Shown: in pieces, positions 5,380 through 7,373 of the stretch
Numbering within the stretch: the first letter of the stretch is position 1
How the letters are laid out: every line of letters starts with the position of its first letter
Assembly (NCBI GenBank): GCA_944381295.1
Contig: CALWKP010000224.1
Span: 1 to 7,373, forward strand
Source: an uncultured Clostridia bacterium
Lineage (GTDB): Bacteria > Bacillota > Clostridia > Oscillospirales > Acutalibacteraceae
Length of the DNA: 7,373 nucleotides
Reading direction: 5' to 3'
Program-made: the position numbers and the translations under genes
Notes under the pieces: model-generated
Databases searched by the model: none
The model's input: only the letters and a program-made list of their open reading frames with translations
What the model was told of the DNA's origin: nothing

Positions 5380-7373
5380 TCAGACGAATGCTTCCTGTAA
5401 CCCTTCCAAATCCAGATAATCTTCAATATATTGCTTGCGCAAAAGGCCCAACGGGACAAACTCATTGTATTTCCCCTTGACCTGAGCTTTGTCAGGAAGC
5501 GGGAATTCATAGGGATCGAGTTCCGAATGAAGGACATCCTGCAAAATATCCTCTAAATCTTCCTGAGGACCATCAAAAAGCACCTCCAGATAAATGCTGG
5601 TATAGAAGGGGAGTTTGCTTTTGATGCCTCGGTATCGCAGGGCATAATGCAGCGTGACGAGCTGGCGGGTACCCACCCAGGGAAATACGGCGTATTTTTT
5701 GTCGGAAAGCGGCGTGACAAGTCGATGGCAGAATCCGCTGTTATGTGCAATGTACCGGATTTCCGCCAGACGCTCTCGGCAACGCTCACTGCAATAGGGG
5801 TATTCATCTGAAGATGTTAAAACATCGCGCATCTTGCGTACCAGCTTTGTGTGAAAGTCGATTGTCAGATCAGCAAACCAGTCTACCACGGAAACTCCCG
5901 GCACCCGCTTGACAAAAATCACCTTGGATTTCACGTTTACGTCTACGGTTTCCCAGGTAATCCCGGCGAGGGAGAAACGGACTCCAACCGGATAAACGGT
6001 GTCCACTGTGCCGATGGTGCGGTTTTCGTCCTTGACCAGCAAATATTCCGGCGCTTCAAATACTGTCAGAAATTTGTAACTGTTGACGATCTTTTCGCCT
6101 TCTCGCCCGATGATCAGGCCGCCGCGTTCTGTGCGCTGTAACTGCTCGATGTCAAGCATATGGGAGAGCAGATGCCGGTAATCCTCCTGAGGGATATTTC
6201 GGAAACAGCCGAGAGACAAAACCAACTGCGCAAGCCCTGCCGGGGACATTTCTCCGTTGCTTTTCAAACAGCTCATGGTTTGATGGTACAATAGGTTGTA
6301 GGGATAATTCTGCGGCGGGATCGGTTCAACCCAGTGTTCCTTTAAATAGAGTTCGATGATGGCGATCGTACGGATAAATTCCCAGTTGATCGGGCCGAGG
6401 GGATCGTCGGAATTGATCTTCAGGTTTTCTACGAAGGTAAAAAGCAGATGAGGGATTTGTCCTCTGCGTCCGCAGCGGCCGAGACGCTGGACAAAGCTGG
6501 AAACACTTGGCAATGCGCCGATTTGAACGACTTGGTCAAGAGAACCGATGTCGATGCCGAGTTCCAGAGTGACCGTCGCGCCCGTCACAATTTTTTCCTC
6601 GCCGGACTTCATTTCCTGCTCGGTATTTTCCCGCAGCAGGGCGGAAACATTCCCGTGATGGACCCGATAAACGTCGGGAGCTTTATGCTTGAGGGCGATT
6701 TCCCGCAGGTTCGCCATGGTGAATTCTACTTCTTCGCGGCTGTTTGCAAAAATAATCGTCTTTTTGTTCAGCGTCTTTTGAAACAGGTATTCAAAATGTT
6801 CCCGGTTTCCAAAATTCCCGGAATCTGCTTTCACAGGATTGTCGGAAGCGTCCTGTTCGACGAGGTCGCGCTGGTCTGCGTAATTCACGAACCGTTCCAT
6901 ATGCAGCCGCATCCGTTTCTTTCCTTCTGGGGTGATTGGGGCAGCACATTGCCGGCCGGTGCCAGTGTTCAGCCAGTCTTGCGCGAGGGAAACATCCCCC
7001 AGGGTAGCGGAAAGGCCGATCCGCCTCGGATTGACCCCGGTGAGCTTTTTCAGCCGGTCCAGCACGCACAACAGCTGCAAGCCGCGGACATCACGCATAA
7101 AATAGTGGACTTCGTCAATAATGATGAACCGCAGATCGGAAAACATCGATAGGCACGCGCCGCGTTTGTTGGTCAGCAGGCTTTCCAGGGATTCCGGCGT
7201 GATCTGAATGAGCCCCTCCGGATGCTTGACCAGTTTGTTTTTCTGCGTCAGGGAGGCATCCCCGTGCCATTTGGTCACAGGAATATGCGAATCCAGCAGC
7301 AGTTGTTCCAGACGCACAAACTGGTCGTTGATCAGTGCTTTCAGAGGGGAAATATACATCACTCCGACAGAAT
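5380..7373 (-). CDS. Lhr-like DEAD/DEAH-box superfamily 2 helicase, N-terminus outside window
   Basis: The frame stays open to the window edge, reading SVGVMYISPLKALINDQ, so the gene starts outside and its Walker A motif is not visible. Numbered from the Met-Met pair at 7362, the helicase motifs are: Ia SPLKALINDQ (5-14), Ib ITPESLESLL (54-63), II DEVH (83-86), III SAT (118-120), IV TIIFANSR (202-209), V TLELGIDIG (265-273), and VI QRLGRCGRRGQ (292-302). About 350 more residues follow, with no motif I can name, including a cysteine pair in YPYCSERCRE. Lhr-type enzymes use ATP to move along or unwind nucleic acid. This clade differs from the very long repair Lhr proteins; similar helicases occur in bacterial defence islands, for example BREX type 2 (brxHII), but the neighbours needed to show that are not here. 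No frameshift or stop is seen across about 660 codons, unlike the cas3 remnant. It converges with the dehydrogenase gene. Confidence 0.87.
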   Translation of the reverse strand, partial: SVGVMYISPLKALINDQFVRLEQLLLDSHIPVTKWHGDASLTQKNKLVKHPEGLIQITPESLESLLTNKRGACLSMFSDLRFIIIDEVHYFMRDVRGLQLLCVLDRLKKLTGVNPRRIGLSATLGDVSLAQDWLNTGTGRQCAAPITPEGKKRMRLHMERFVNYADQRDLVEQDASDNPVKADSGNFGNREHFEYLFQKTLNKKTIIFANSREEVEFTMANLREIALKHKAPDVYRVHHGNVSALLRENTEQEMKSGEEKIVTGATVTLELGIDIGSLDQVVQIGALPSVSSFVQRLGRCGRRGQIPHLLFTFVENLKINSDDPLGPINWEFIRTIAIIELYLKEHWVEPIPPQNYPYNLLYHQTMSCLKSNGEMSPAGLAQLVLSLGCFRNIPQEDYRHLLSHMLDIEQLQRTERGGLIIGREGEKIVNSYKFLTVFEAPEYLLVKDENRTIGTVDTVYPVGVRFSLAGITWETVDVNVKSKVIFVKRVPGVSVVDWFADLTIDFHTKLVRKMRDVLTSSDEYPYCSERCRERLAEIRYIAHNSGFCHRLVTPLSDKKYAVFPWVGTRQLVTLHYALRYRGIKSKLPFYTSIYLEVLFDGPQEDLEDILQDVLHSELDPYEFPLPDKAQVKGKYNEFVPLGLLRKQYIEDYLDLEGLQEAFV

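Noticed and set aside
5330..5380. Minus-strand intrinsic terminator just after the helicase stop, suggested by a T6 run (5338-5343)
   Set aside because: No convincing stem immediately precedes the T-run; the candidate arms have mismatches at the base, so the hairpin at 5259-5292 is the better terminator.
5277..5480. Plus-strand ORF of 67 residues between the convergent genes
   Set aside because: Its start lies inside the 5259-5292 hairpin and its 3' half overlaps the helicase C-terminus; it has no recognisable domain or ribosome binding site.
6448..7152. Plus-strand ORF of 234 residues
   Set aside because: It lies entirely opposite the helicase core motifs; it is a shadow produced by GC-biased codon positions.
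1..7373. CRISPR array near cas3
   Set aside because: No regularly spaced direct repeats of about 30-37 bases were seen on either strand, including the gene-free stretch 5096-5379.

Overview
The window suggests a chromosomal accessory region of a Gram-positive anaerobe in the Bacillota, most likely class Clostridia. This rests on purine-rich AGGAGG-type ribosome binding sites, mid-range GC, a type I-C-like cas3, a family 1 sugar ABC transporter and an Lhr-like helicase of a kind I associate with Clostridia. No RNA gene or species marker is present, so the taxonomy is inference.

Layout. At 1-282 lies the end of a phage antirepressor (KilA-C domain), fused in frame to a type I-C-like cas3. The switch falls where both families carry a Leu-His-Asp-Ala-Gly segment (268-282). 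The cas3 runs to about 2178 but is a pseudogene. It has a TAG stop at 571-573, a TGA inside the Walker A motif at 955-957 and five frame disruptions (about 1342, 1402, 1764, 1930, 2079). It lacks both ends, and no other cas gene or CRISPR repeat is visible. At about 2165-2185 it abuts a sugar ABC solute-binding protein that has lost its N-terminus (to 3145). A hairpin with a short T-run follows. Then comes a permease start (3233) that keeps only about 38 residues before running into a glycoside-hydrolase-like fragment (about 3350-3475), which in turn runs into the C-terminal part of an FAD-dependent oxidoreductase (to 4142). The oxidoreductase overlaps by ATGA an intact D-2-hydroxyacid dehydrogenase (4139-5095). 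A 284-base convergent intergenic region holds three hairpins. The minus strand then carries an Lhr-like helicase (5380 to beyond 7373), intact as far as seen.

Interpretation. The clearest feature is the series of fragments, all on the + strand, in an order that makes sense for shrinkage of two larger loci: a prophage/CRISPR region, and a carbohydrate-uptake and oxidation operon (binding protein, permease, glycosidase, oxidoreductase, dehydrogenase). Serial deletion would explain this, and so would a chimeric assembly. I see no complete new defence system. The items most worth checking are the antirepressor-Cas3 chimera, the three-gene mosaic at 3233-3500, the structured intergenic region at 5177-5292 and the identity of the helicase.
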